A stretch of DNA of 10,567 nucleotides from Mariaggregatimicrobium sp964498785 (GCA_964498785.1 CAZCJL010000177.1:1-10567), one strand, 5' to 3'. Shown: positions 1 through 7,269, counted from the first letter of the stretch. Notes: generated by a model from the letters alone, not told the origin. Program-made: numbers and translations.

Positions 1-55
1 TTAAAGAGAATCCGAAAGCTTTGATGCACACCATCAATTATTGAATGGATACGAA

Positions 56-95
56 TTAATAATCACTGCAGACAATCATAACCATCACCTCCTTT
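56..95 (-). other. Strong Shine-Dalgarno followed by a 7-codon ORF
   Basis: On the - strand AAAGGAGGTG (95-86) is a near-perfect anti-16S match. It lies about 8 bases before an ATG at 79-77, which opens an ORF reading MIVCSDY and ending at TAA (58-56). A second in-frame ATG at 85-83 is too close to the SD. The SD can pair with CCTTT at 107-103, giving a small hairpin (91-107) that would hide it. This could be a leader peptide for a gene beyond the left edge, or a remnant of a gene start. I recognise no family. Confidence 0.3.
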
Positions 96-287
96 CAGGA
101 AAAAAGGCGTTCGCTCATAGCCAAAATTAGCGCAGCTATTTCAACAGAACCAAATCTTTAAAATATTTCAAGAAGCAAATCACAGGAAAAGTTGTATCAG
201 GGAAAAGCAGGACAGAAAAACCGGCACCACCAGCAGATGTATTCCATCCCTAATTTGTTGCAGTATGATGTAAGTTCATAAGTCTTT

Positions 288-316
288 AAAATAAAAATTA
301 TATTTTAAATTGTCAA
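288..316 (-). promoter_or_regulatory. Sigma70-like promoter on the - strand
   Basis: On the - strand TTGACA (316-311) is followed, after 17 bases, by TATTTT (293-288). The -35 matches the consensus exactly. Transcription would start near 281 and run leftward, away from copA, through about 200 bases without a normal ORF to the strong SD at 95-86. The surrounding sequence is AT-rich, so a chance -10 match is possible. Confidence 0.45.
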
Positions 317-414
317 GTTATTTTTATTATTTTTGTAATATATTTTGCACGTTATTGAAATATAAAGAATAATATAATATTCTAAAATTAAAATTGTAAT
401 TTAGTTGTAATACA

Positions 415-471
415 ACAGATGACGCTGATATCGAAGATACAAAACCTGTGTCATCTGTGAAATCTGCGGTT
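415..471. repeat. Inverted-repeat fragment of a dispersed 'CAGATTTCACAGATGACACAG'-type repeat
   Basis: ACAGATGAC (415-423) and GTCATCTGT (450-458) are perfect 9-base inverted arms, extendable by two more pairs, around a loop of about 24 bases. The right part (447-471) contains GTGTCATCTGTGAAATC followed by TGCGGTT, a roughly 12-base periodic phrase. I recognise it as resembling a repeat scattered through many unrelated bacterial genomes. No other copy is obvious in this window. It may fold in RNA, but it lies about 235 bases upstream of copA and no function is claimed. Confidence 0.45.
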
Positions 472-498
472 ATGCTTTAATTATAAAAAACTAAACAG

Positions 499-528
499 TT
501 GACGCAATTTCTGACGATTCGTTTTAGA
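499..528 (+). promoter_or_regulatory. Weak candidate promoter for copA
   Basis: TTGACG (499-504) is followed after 18 bases by TTTAGA (523-528). The -10 is poor. Use of this promoter would give a 5' untranslated region of about 170 bases before the copA ATG. No CueR- or CsoR-type operator could be recognised nearby. Confidence 0.2.
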
Positions 529-705
529 AATTTAGATATATTAATTTCTTTGCGCTCGTGCTTCTCTGCTGTAAAACTTCTCCTCAAAATTTAAAAACAA
601 TCGAATTTATGATATGAAGAGACAAGCCATCTCCAGGAACTTATGTAATATAGAATTGTTTTATTAATACTTATTAGAACGATAACGAACTATACATTAA
701 AATAT

Positions 706-3198
706 ATGAAAACGAAAAATTTATTTGATATAAAAATAGAAAATTCCGATACGAATCGCGGGCAGCAGCATATATCCACAATCGATTTACCGATTACTGG
801 CATGAGCTGCGCGTCGTGTGCGAATACTATCGGGAAAACGCTGAAACAGAATTCAGGCGTGAAGAATGCATCAGTGAATTACGCCAATCAATCAGCGCAT
901 ATTGAATTTGACAATGAACAGACTGATTTAACGCATCTCGTCGAATCCGTACAATCAGTGGGATATAATGTCAGCAGTCAGCAAACAGAGTTGGCGATTC
1001 AGGGGATGACCTGCGCCGCATGTGTTCGCCGGGTTGAAAATGCACTACGTGAAACCCCCGGCGTGCTGGATGCAGTTGTCAATTTCGGGACCGAGCGGGC
1101 GACTGTCCGCTATGTCCCCGGTTTTGTGGATCAGGCAACTTTGATTGACGCCGTGGAACAGGCAGGCTATCATGCCGCGCCTGTCACCGATGAAGTGACT
1201 GAAGATTATGAATTGCAGGAGCGGGAAAAAAATTACCGGTGGTTATTCAACAAACTGATTTTCAGCGGAATTCTGACACTATTTGTATTCATCGGTTCGA
1301 TGCCCGGACTTTTTCCGTTTGTAAAACTCATTCCGGCAACCATCCGCTGGATTGGTTTATTCATATTCACCACGCCGGTGCTGCTATATTCAGGTACTCA
1401 ATTTTATGTCGGCGCATATAAAGCGTTAAAACACCGGGCAGCGGATATGAATTCGCTGATTGCCATCGGAACCGGCGCCGCGTATTTGTACTCTGTTGTC
1501 GCCACCTTTGCACCGGATTTCCTGCCGCAGAACATGCGACATATTTATTACGATACCACAGCGGTAATCATCACGCTTATTTTATTTGGCAGGCTGCTTG
1601 AAGCCCGGGCAAAGGGCAGAACTTCGGACGCCATTAAAAAGCTAATTGGGTTGCAGCCGAAAACAGGCCGCGTCATCCGAAATGGCGTTGAAACAAGCAT
1701 CCCAATCCGCGATGTTGTGGTAGGTGATATTATTATCGTGCGTCCGGGTGAAAAAGTCCCGGTGGACGGAGAATTGATTTCCGGCGCCTCAGCGGTAGAT
1801 GAATCAATGGTCACCGGCGAATCCATTCCGGTGGAAAAACATCCGGGCACACAGGTCATTGGCGCGACGATAAATACCACCGGCTCATTTCAATTCCGGG
1901 CAACACGTGTGGGCAAGGATACGGCGCTGGCGCAGATCATTAAACTGGTTCAGGACGCGCAAGGCTCCAAAGCGCCGATTCAGCGAATGGCAGATTTTAT
2001 TGCCGGCATTTTCGTTCCGGCAGTGATTGTTGTCGCGGCAATCTCCTTCATAATCTGGCTGATCGTGGGACCGCAACCGGCGCTGATTTATGCACTGGTG
2101 ACATTCGTTACTGTTCTGATCATCGCCTGTCCCTGTGCGCTGGGATTGGCAACACCCACATCGATCATGGTCGGAACCGGAAAGGGCGCGGAGAATGGTA
2201 TTCTCATCAAAAGCGCCGAAGCGCTGGAAACAGCTCACAAAATTAGTGCTGTTATTTTCGATAAAACCGGAACCATTACCGTTGGCAAACCAAAAGTCAC
2301 GGATATTATTCCGTTCGATAATTATGACGAGTCCCGTTTATTGCAAGCCGCCGCAACAGTGGAACAGGGATCGGAACATCCGTTAGGAGATGCGATTATT
2401 CAGAGGGCAAAACATGAAAATATCACCCTGCCGGAAGTAACAAATTTCAACGCAATCCCCGGACATGGTGTGGAAGCCCAGGTTAACGGAACAACGGTCA
2501 TTCTGGGAAATAAAAAATTAATGAAAGACCGACGAATCGATCCGGAGCAGGCCGAAGAGTTGATGCAGAAACTGTCAAATGACGGTAAAACGCCAATGCT
2601 GGTCGCTGCTGACGGCAAACTGATCGGCGTAATCGCACTGGCAGATGTGGTAAAAGTTGATTCCCGCCGAGCGATTGAGAAATTGCATCAACAGGGCGTG
2701 CATGTCGTAATGATTACCGGCGATAACAAGCGCACTGCGGACGCAATTTCCCGGCAAATTGGTCTGGATCGCGTTTTTGCCGAGGTGCTGCCCGAAGACA
2801 AAGCGCAGCACGTAAAAACGCTGCAAGCTGAGGGTTACACTGTAGCGATGGTCGGCGACGGCATAAACGACGCGCCGGCGCTGGCGCAGGCAGATGTGGG
2901 AATTGCCATCGGTACCGGCACGGACGTCGCGATGGAAGCGAGCGATATCACGCTTATCAAGGGCGATCTGATGGGCGTTGTCTCGGCGATCCAATTGAGC
3001 AAAGCTACAATGCGCAATATCAAACAAAACCTGTTCGGTTCATTTATTTACAATACTCTGGGAATTCCTATCGCAGCAGGTGTGTTGTATCCGTTTTTCG
3101 GCATTCTGCTAAATCCAATGTTCGCCGCTGCTGCTATGGCTGCCAGCAGCGTAACGGTAGTGACCAACGCATTGCGACTGCGGCGGGTACAGATATAA
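706..3198 (+). CDS. copA: Cu(+)-exporting P1B-type ATPase with two heavy-metal-binding domains
   Basis: This inner-membrane pump would export monovalent copper (possibly silver) at the cost of ATP. Two N-terminal HMA domains carry GMSCASC (residues 32-38) and GMTCAAC (100-106), both CxxC. The transmembrane core includes the metal-site CPC motif (475-477). The actuator has TGE (370-372), the phosphorylation site is DKTGT (519-523), the nucleotide domain has SEHP (556-559), and the hinge is VGDGIND (716-722). YN (782-783) in the seventh helix and MxxSS (811-815) in the eighth are the Cu(+)-specific P1B-1 signatures. At 830 residues it is full length. The ATG has little Shine-Dalgarno signal, so the exact start is less sure than the identity. 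Codon use is richer in G+C than in the methyltransferase downstream. It is probably transcribed with the RseC-like gene 47 bases downstream. No copper chaperone or CsoR/CueR regulator gene is in the window. Confidence 0.97.
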   Translation: MKTKNLFDIKIENSDTNRGQQHISTIDLPITGMSCASCANTIGKTLKQNSGVKNASVNYANQSAHIEFDNEQTDLTHLVESVQSVGYNVSSQQTELAIQGMTCAACVRRVENALRETPGVLDAVVNFGTERATVRYVPGFVDQATLIDAVEQAGYHAAPVTDEVTEDYELQEREKNYRWLFNKLIFSGILTLFVFIGSMPGLFPFVKLIPATIRWIGLFIFTTPVLLYSGTQFYVGAYKALKHRAADMNSLIAIGTGAAYLYSVVATFAPDFLPQNMRHIYYDTTAVIITLILFGRLLEARAKGRTSDAIKKLIGLQPKTGRVIRNGVETSIPIRDVVVGDIIIVRPGEKVPVDGELISGASAVDESMVTGESIPVEKHPGTQVIGATINTTGSFQFRATRVGKDTALAQIIKLVQDAQGSKAPIQRMADFIAGIFVPAVIVVAAISFIIWLIVGPQPALIYALVTFVTVLIIACPCALGLATPTSIMVGTGKGAENGILIKSAEALETAHKISAVIFDKTGTITVGKPKVTDIIPFDNYDESRLLQAAATVEQGSEHPLGDAIIQRAKHENITLPEVTNFNAIPGHGVEAQVNGTTVILGNKKLMKDRRIDPEQAEELMQKLSNDGKTPMLVAADGKLIGVIALADVVKVDSRRAIEKLHQQGVHVVMITGDNKRTADAISRQIGLDRVFAEVLPEDKAQHVKTLQAEGYTVAMVGDGINDAPALAQADVGIAIGTGTDVAMEASDITLIKGDLMGVVSAIQLSKATMRNIKQNLFGSFIYNTLGIPIAAGVLYPFFGILLNPMFAAAAMAASSVTVVTNALRLRRVQI

Positions 3199-3245
3199 TT
3201 TAATATATTTAACCAAACTAAACGAAAGTATAGGACATAATTATC

Positions 3246-3674
3246 ATGGAAATAGAAAAAGGAAAAATTACTCGAATTATACAGGGCAAAGCCACCATTC
3301 TAATGGAAGCAAGCTCCGAGTGTAAAACCTGTGGGGCACGACACGCGTGCGTTTCCTTTGGAGGCGAAAATGCCAGACATATCGAAATACCCATTTCTGA
3401 CAATCCTCAGAATTTGAAAGAAGGTGATATTGTCGCCATCCGGTTTGAACCGCACACGCGTATTTTCTCCGCATTCCTGGTTTTTATTGTACCGATTATT
3501 CTGCTCATTGCCGGTTATTATGTGGGAATAAACGTTTTTGCCTCAGAAGGGAAAGCGATTCTAACTGGTTTTGGTGGCCTCGTGCTGGCGTTTGTGCTGA
3601 TCAGGGGATTGAATAATATTTTTATGAAAGAGCAACGCTTTATTCCGACAATACATCAATTGCATTCGCATTGA
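3246..3674 (+). CDS. RseC/MucC-family (SoxR-reducing system) small membrane protein
   Basis: This 142-residue protein has the RseC layout. A soluble N-terminal domain carries clustered cysteines C26-x2-C29-x5-C35, and two hydrophobic segments follow at about 74-98 and 104-122, separated by a short polar turn and followed by a short basic and His-containing tail. RseC proteins are known as modulators of sigma-E signalling and as part of the Rsx/Rnf-linked system that reduces SoxR. The exact chemistry is unclear. It starts 47 bases after copA with a modest AGGA about 10 bases before ATG, and a strong terminator follows, so it is probably the last gene of a copA unit. No rnf/rsx or rpoE/rseAB gene is nearby, so a role in redox or copper stress is inference from position. 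The family call is fairly safe, the function is not. Confidence 0.8.
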   Translation: MEIEKGKITRIIQGKATILMEASSECKTCGARHACVSFGGENARHIEIPISDNPQNLKEGDIVAIRFEPHTRIFSAFLVFIVPIILLIAGYYVGINVFASEGKAILTGFGGLVLAFVLIRGLNNIFMKEQRFIPTIHQLHSH

Positions 3675-3683
3675 TAATTGCGC

Positions 3684-3722
3684 AATGGGAGAAATTTTGA
3701 TTGACAATTTCTCCCATTTTTT
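3684..3722 (+). terminator. Rho-independent terminator after the copA-rseC unit
   Basis: AATGGGAGAAATT (3684-3696) pairs perfectly over 13 bases with AATTTCTCCCATT (3706-3718) around a 9-base loop. A T-rich run follows (TTTT at 3719-3722, then ATATTTT). It lies 10 bases after the rseC-like stop codon. Confidence 0.88.
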
Positions 3723-3729
3723 ATATTTT
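3701..3729 (+). promoter_or_regulatory. Promoter of the methyltransferase gene, inside the terminator hairpin
   Basis: TTGACA (3701-3706) is an exact -35, with TATTTT (3724-3729) as -10 after 17 bases; TATATT at 3722-3727 is an alternative with a 15-base spacer. The -35 begins in the terminator loop and its last base is the first base of the right arm. The predicted start near 3736 leaves a leader of about 40 bases before the ATG at 3775. Confidence 0.55.
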
Positions 3730-3774
3730 AGAAATTGTTGTATCTTGAGAGTATAAAAATCTCCGCGTCTAATA

Positions 3775-5553
3775 ATGAGATACATAATGAAACCGCTGCC
3801 AATCATAGAAAATTACTTAAATGATATAAACATCAATTTTTTGAAAAACGAACTTGGCCACTGTCAGAATCATTACACAGCAAATTTAATTTTAAAGGAA
3901 ATGACAGGCATTATTGATTTTTTTGAGGATGACAAGTCCTGGTCGCTTTTTCTGTTATATTTAAATAACGGCGTCTCTGATGATAATTCGCAACGACGAG
4001 AATATGGCGATTTCCAAACATCCGCTGAATTAACAAATAAAATTTGCTCATTTCTGATCAAAACTAATTTCAAGCCCCGCACAATCATCGAACCAACGTT
4101 TGGGAAAGGTTCATTTATCATTTCATCACTGAAACATTTCGAATCAATTGAATATATCGTTGGTGTTGAGATTTATGACAGGTATGTATGGGAAACCAAA
4201 TTTAGATTATTAGAACACTTTTTAGACAATCCACAAAAAATCAAACCAGACATATATTTATTCAAGCAAGATATTTTTGAATTTGACTTTCAATATACAC
4301 AAAACAAAATGCCTGGTCCGGTGCTCGTTTTGGGAAATCCACCCTGGATCACGAATTCGGAATTGAGCACATTGAATTCAACGAATGTACCGAATAAATC
4401 AAACCTGAAGAATTTTAAGGGTTTGGATGCAATAACAGGCAAAGGCAATTTTGATATTGGAGAATGTATTTCGCTGTTAATGTTCGATAATTTCAGCACG
4501 GTCAATGGCAAAATGGTGTTCCTGATAAAAAATTCTGTTATTAAAAATCTTGTTCAGAATCTTCATAAATTTAATTATACTATATCCAATATCAAAACAT
4601 ATAGAATCGATGCGAAGAAGTATTTTAATGCGTCTGTTGGCGCGTCGGTATTCACCTGTGATTTCAATCAATCCGACAATGATTTAACGTGCGAATCTTA
4701 TGAAAATTTATCGGATAACACTGCTTCTGTAAAATTTGGCTGGCATAATAATAAATTCAGTTCTGATGTGGATGCTTATGAAAACAGCGAAACTTATGAC
4801 GGACATTCCCCTTATGAATGGCGTCAGGGAGTGAAGCATGATAGTGCAAAGGTGTTCGAATTAATAAAAAATGACAATCATTATCTGAATGGACTTCATG
4901 AGCACGTAGAAATTGAAGATGATTTGGTTTACGGCCTGATTAAAAGCTCTGATTTGAAGAACGATGTTGTGCGCGATCCAAGAAAATACGTGATCATTCC
5001 ACAGCGATTTATCGGTGAAGAGACAAGTTATCTAAAAAAAAGATACCCCAAATTATTTGCATATTTGAGCAATCATGAAAATCTGCTGAATCGTCGAAAG
5101 TCATCTATTTACAGAAACAAGCCAAAATTTTCCATATTTGGGATTGGTGAATATTCTTTCAAACCATATAAAATAGCCATTTCCGGGCTATACAAATTCC
5201 CCTGTTTTTCAATTGTGCTTCCGGAAAATGATAAATGCCTGATGCTTGATGATACCTGTTATTTTTTGGGCTTTGATGAGCTCGAACCGGCTTTATTTAC
5301 CTGGAGTATTTTGACGGATAAAAAAGCCCATAATCTGTTAAAATCAATATCTTTCCGTGATGCGAAAAGGCCTTATACAAAAGAAATTTTAATGAGAATC
5401 GCGTTAGATCAAATAGCCATTGAAAAGAAATTTGAAAAAATATATGATAAAATACTTAAATTAGAAATTGATGTACAGCTTCAAATAAGTACTGAATCGT
5501 GGAATAAATATTTAAATTCATTCGAGAAATCGATAGAACTCTCTTTGGTGTAA
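3775..5553 (+). CDS. N6-adenine DNA methyltransferase, Eco57I/TaqI-like, no restriction partner nearby
   Basis: This 592-residue protein is a gamma-type amino-methyltransferase. SAM-binding motif I is EPTFGKGSF (residues 106-114). The catalytic motif IV is GNPPWIT (187-193), which marks transfer to the exocyclic amino group of adenine. The stretch after NPPW, containing TNSELSTLN, KSNLKNFKGLDAITGK and NFDIGE, matches a family I recall as type II R-M methyltransferases. The C-terminal half, with RKSSIY, KPKFSIFGIGEYSFKPYK, ISGLYK, DDTCYFL and DAKRPYT, resembles the TaqI-like specificity domain. No nuclease motif is seen, and the neighbours are a membrane protein and a deoxynucleoside kinase. 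It may be a solitary methylase or one half of a broken system. Its base composition is clearly more AT-rich than copA, consistent with transfer. The start could be M1 or M5 (3787). Neither has a good Shine-Dalgarno. Confidence 0.87.
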   Translation: MRYIMKPLPIIENYLNDININFLKNELGHCQNHYTANLILKEMTGIIDFFEDDKSWSLFLLYLNNGVSDDNSQRREYGDFQTSAELTNKICSFLIKTNFKPRTIIEPTFGKGSFIISSLKHFESIEYIVGVEIYDRYVWETKFRLLEHFLDNPQKIKPDIYLFKQDIFEFDFQYTQNKMPGPVLVLGNPPWITNSELSTLNSTNVPNKSNLKNFKGLDAITGKGNFDIGECISLLMFDNFSTVNGKMVFLIKNSVIKNLVQNLHKFNYTISNIKTYRIDAKKYFNASVGASVFTCDFNQSDNDLTCESYENLSDNTASVKFGWHNNKFSSDVDAYENSETYDGHSPYEWRQGVKHDSAKVFELIKNDNHYLNGLHEHVEIEDDLVYGLIKSSDLKNDVVRDPRKYVIIPQRFIGEETSYLKKRYPKLFAYLSNHENLLNRRKSSIYRNKPKFSIFGIGEYSFKPYKIAISGLYKFPCFSIVLPENDKCLMLDDTCYFLGFDELEPALFTWSILTDKKAHNLLKSISFRDAKRPYTKEILMRIALDQIAIEKKFEKIYDKILKLEIDVQLQISTESWNKYLNSFEKSIELSLV

Positions 5554-5576
5554 CCAAAACAAATGCGAGGGATTAT

Positions 5577-6203
5577 TTGCCTGAAAAAACATTTATTACG
5601 CTTGCCGGAAATATTGGCTGCGGGAAAACCACTGCCGCAAAATTACTCAGCCAGAAATTAGGGTATGAGTTGTTCGACGAACCTGTGATCGACAATCGGT
5701 TTTTGCGACAATATTATGCGAATATGCAGCGATGGTCGTTTACCCTGCAAATGGAATTTCTGATCCGCCGTGTCGAACATCATGAATTGATTAAAACTGT
5801 ACCGAAATCCTGTGTCCAGGATCGGTCGTTATATGAAGATCCGGAAATTTTTGCAAAATATTTGCACGGACTCGGGAACCTGACGGATGACGAGCTTAAT
5901 CTCTATTTTGAATATTTCGAGCGTGTCAACAAGAATGTAACGCAACCGGATTTGATCATTTTTTTGCAGGTGGACGATTCCCGGATTCTGCTGAACCGCA
6001 TTCGTACCAGGGGCCGTAAAGAGGAACAAGGAATTACCACAGATTTTTTAGATGGATTGGGGGGGTACTATATCAGTTTTCCCATGGTCTGCCGCAATAA
6101 ATATGGCATCGATGTTGTTAATTTCAATGTATCGACGGCTGACATCCGCAGTAAAATTGGGCAGGATGAATTTCTGGCGTTGGTTGAAAGCAAATTAAAA
6201 TAA
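5577..6203 (+). CDS. Deoxynucleoside kinase (deoxyadenosine/deoxyguanosine kinase type)
   Basis: This 208-residue cytosolic enzyme would phosphorylate deoxynucleosides to their 5'-monophosphates in nucleotide salvage. It has the P-loop GNIGCGKTT (residues 11-19), the EP pair after strand 2 (E35-P36), the DRS motif (82-84, followed by LYED) that binds substrate and phosphates, and an arginine-rich lid RIRTRGRKEE (141-150). Length and motif order fit the dCK/dGK family. Substrate choice between dA, dG and dC cannot be read safely. The start is TTG at 5577, supported by GAGGG (5567-5571) five bases upstream. An ATG at 5563 is out of frame. It follows the methyltransferase stop by only 23 bases, so the two may be cotranscribed, although no functional link is known. 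Confidence 0.9.
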   Translation: MPEKTFITLAGNIGCGKTTAAKLLSQKLGYELFDEPVIDNRFLRQYYANMQRWSFTLQMEFLIRRVEHHELIKTVPKSCVQDRSLYEDPEIFAKYLHGLGNLTDDELNLYFEYFERVNKNVTQPDLIIFLQVDDSRILLNRIRTRGRKEEQGITTDFLDGLGGYYISFPMVCRNKYGIDVVNFNVSTADIRSKIGQDEFLALVESKLK

Positions 6204-6217
6204 GTAATATTTGAATG

Positions 6218-6252
6218 ATTTACTTGACTTAAATTATAAAGTTTAGTAAATT
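6218..6252 (+). promoter_or_regulatory. Promoter of the DHOD-like gene, spanned by an inverted repeat
   Basis: TTGACT (6224-6229) and TAAATT (6247-6252) are separated by 17 bases. An imperfect inverted repeat, ATTTACTTGACTT (6218-6230) and AAGTTTAGTAAAT (6239-6251) with 11 of 13 positions paired, covers the -35, the spacer and the -10. It could be an operator, or an RNA hairpin ending the upstream kinase transcript. It has no clear T-run. Confidence 0.5.
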
Positions 6253-6291
6253 AGGCACACTATTTTATTTTAATATGAGGAGAAAATAAAT

Positions 6292-7269
6292 ATGGATTTA
6301 TCCACAGAATATCTGGGGCTGGCTCTCGAAAACCCGATCATCGTTGCGAGCAGTGGTTTAACCAAAACAGCGGATCAGATAAAAAAATGTGAAGACGCCG
6401 GCGCGGGCGCCGTTGTAATGAAATCCTTATTCGAAGAACAAATTCGAAATGAAGACAGCGGGCTGGATAACAGTGTGATGATGCATACCGAAGCGTTCGA
6501 TTACATCCGTGCCGAGGTTGATATGCTTTACGGTCCGCGGGACTATGTTGAAGTCATCAAGGAAGTGAAGCGATCTGTTTCTATCCCGGTGATTGCCAGC
6601 ATCAACTGCTATAGTGCCAAATGGTGGATAAGTTATGCTTATGAGTTAGAAGCCGCTGGCGCAGATGCTCTGGAATTGAATGCGTATGTGCTCCCCTTTG
6701 ATTCAGACAAAGGGAGTTATGCCATCGAAAATATTTATCTGGAAATTCTACAAACGGTTCTCGAAAAAATAGAAATCCCGGTGTCGTTTAAACTCTCTCC
6801 CTATTTCACTTCATTTGGAAATTTCGCCGAAAAGCTGGATAATCAGGGCGCAGATGGTTTGGTGCTATTCAACCGCTTTGTCCAGCCAGATATTGATTTG
6901 AACAAGATGGCGAACATTATGAGACCGGCGTTTAATGATCCGGTAGGTTTTTCTCACACTCTGCGCTGGATCGCACTTCTATCCGGTAAACTCAATCTCG
7001 ATATTGCTGCCAGCGGAAATATTCGCACAGCAACAGATATTGCAAAACAAATACTGGCTGGTGCGTCTACCGTGCAAATTGCATCAGTCCTTTATAAAGA
7101 TGGTTTGGAAAAAATAAACGAGTTATTGAAAGATCTCAAAAATTGGATGGATGAAAAAAAATTCGCAGCTATTACTGATTTCAAAGGCGTACTTAATCAG
7201 ACAAATGATCCCAAATCCGAAACATTCGTACGCGCACAATACATCAAAAAATTTACTGGAATTGAATAA
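6292..7269 (+). CDS. Dihydroorotate dehydrogenase-like FMN-barrel protein lacking the usual catalytic residue
   Basis: This 325-residue protein has the TIM-barrel pattern of class 1 dihydroorotate dehydrogenases: NPIIVASSGLT near the start, KSLFEEQI (about residues 44-51), ASINCYS, ELNAYVLPFD, FKLSPYFT, and the C-terminal FMN-phosphate region with IAASGNIRTATD and GASTVQIASVLY. In true class 1 enzymes the loop after ELN reads roughly ELNLSCPN, with a catalytic Cys. Here it reads ELNAYVLP, with no Cys or Ser at that position. This matches a subgroup usually annotated 'dihydroorotate dehydrogenase-like', whose substrate is not established. A role in pyrimidine synthesis is therefore not claimed, and no other pyr genes are present. 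The start is well supported by GAGGAGA (6277-6283) eight bases before ATG. It has its own promoter and appears monocistronic. Confidence 0.85.
   Translation: MDLSTEYLGLALENPIIVASSGLTKTADQIKKCEDAGAGAVVMKSLFEEQIRNEDSGLDNSVMMHTEAFDYIRAEVDMLYGPRDYVEVIKEVKRSVSIPVIASINCYSAKWWISYAYELEAAGADALELNAYVLPFDSDKGSYAIENIYLEILQTVLEKIEIPVSFKLSPYFTSFGNFAEKLDNQGADGLVLFNRFVQPDIDLNKMANIMRPAFNDPVGFSHTLRWIALLSGKLNLDIAASGNIRTATDIAKQILAGASTVQIASVLYKDGLEKINELLKDLKNWMDEKKFAAITDFKGVLNQTNDPKSETFVRAQYIKKFTGIE

Larger units (their letters stand above)
1..705. other. Long non-coding region upstream of copA
   Basis: No gene of normal length is visible in any frame across these 705 bases. The stretch is very AT-rich between about 285 and 415. 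It contains a - strand promoter (288-316), a - strand ribosome binding site with a tiny ORF (56-95), a palindrome (404-416), part of a dispersed repeat (415-471) and a weak possible + strand promoter (499-528). The first 41 bases are open on the + strand in one frame (13 codons before TGA at 42-44), and the first 34 are open on the - strand from an ATG at 34-32. Either could be the edge of a neighbouring gene, but both are too short to call. Confidence 0.6.

Noticed and set aside
80..100. TCACCTCCTTTC on the + strand as the 3' end of a 16S rRNA gene
   Set aside because: Only the anti-Shine-Dalgarno core matches. The preceding bases do not fit the conserved 16S end, so it is better read as a strong ribosome binding site on the - strand.
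1239..1421. 60-codon open frame overlapping copA
   Set aside because: It lies wholly inside copA in another frame and resembles no protein. It is only relevant as the tail of a hypothetical -1 frameshift.
5034..5041. A8 run inside the methyltransferase gene as a phase-variation tract
   Set aside because: Runs of eight A's also occur in the CRP/FNR-type gene (8023-8030) and the DHOD-like gene, in Lys-rich coding contexts, so this run is not special.
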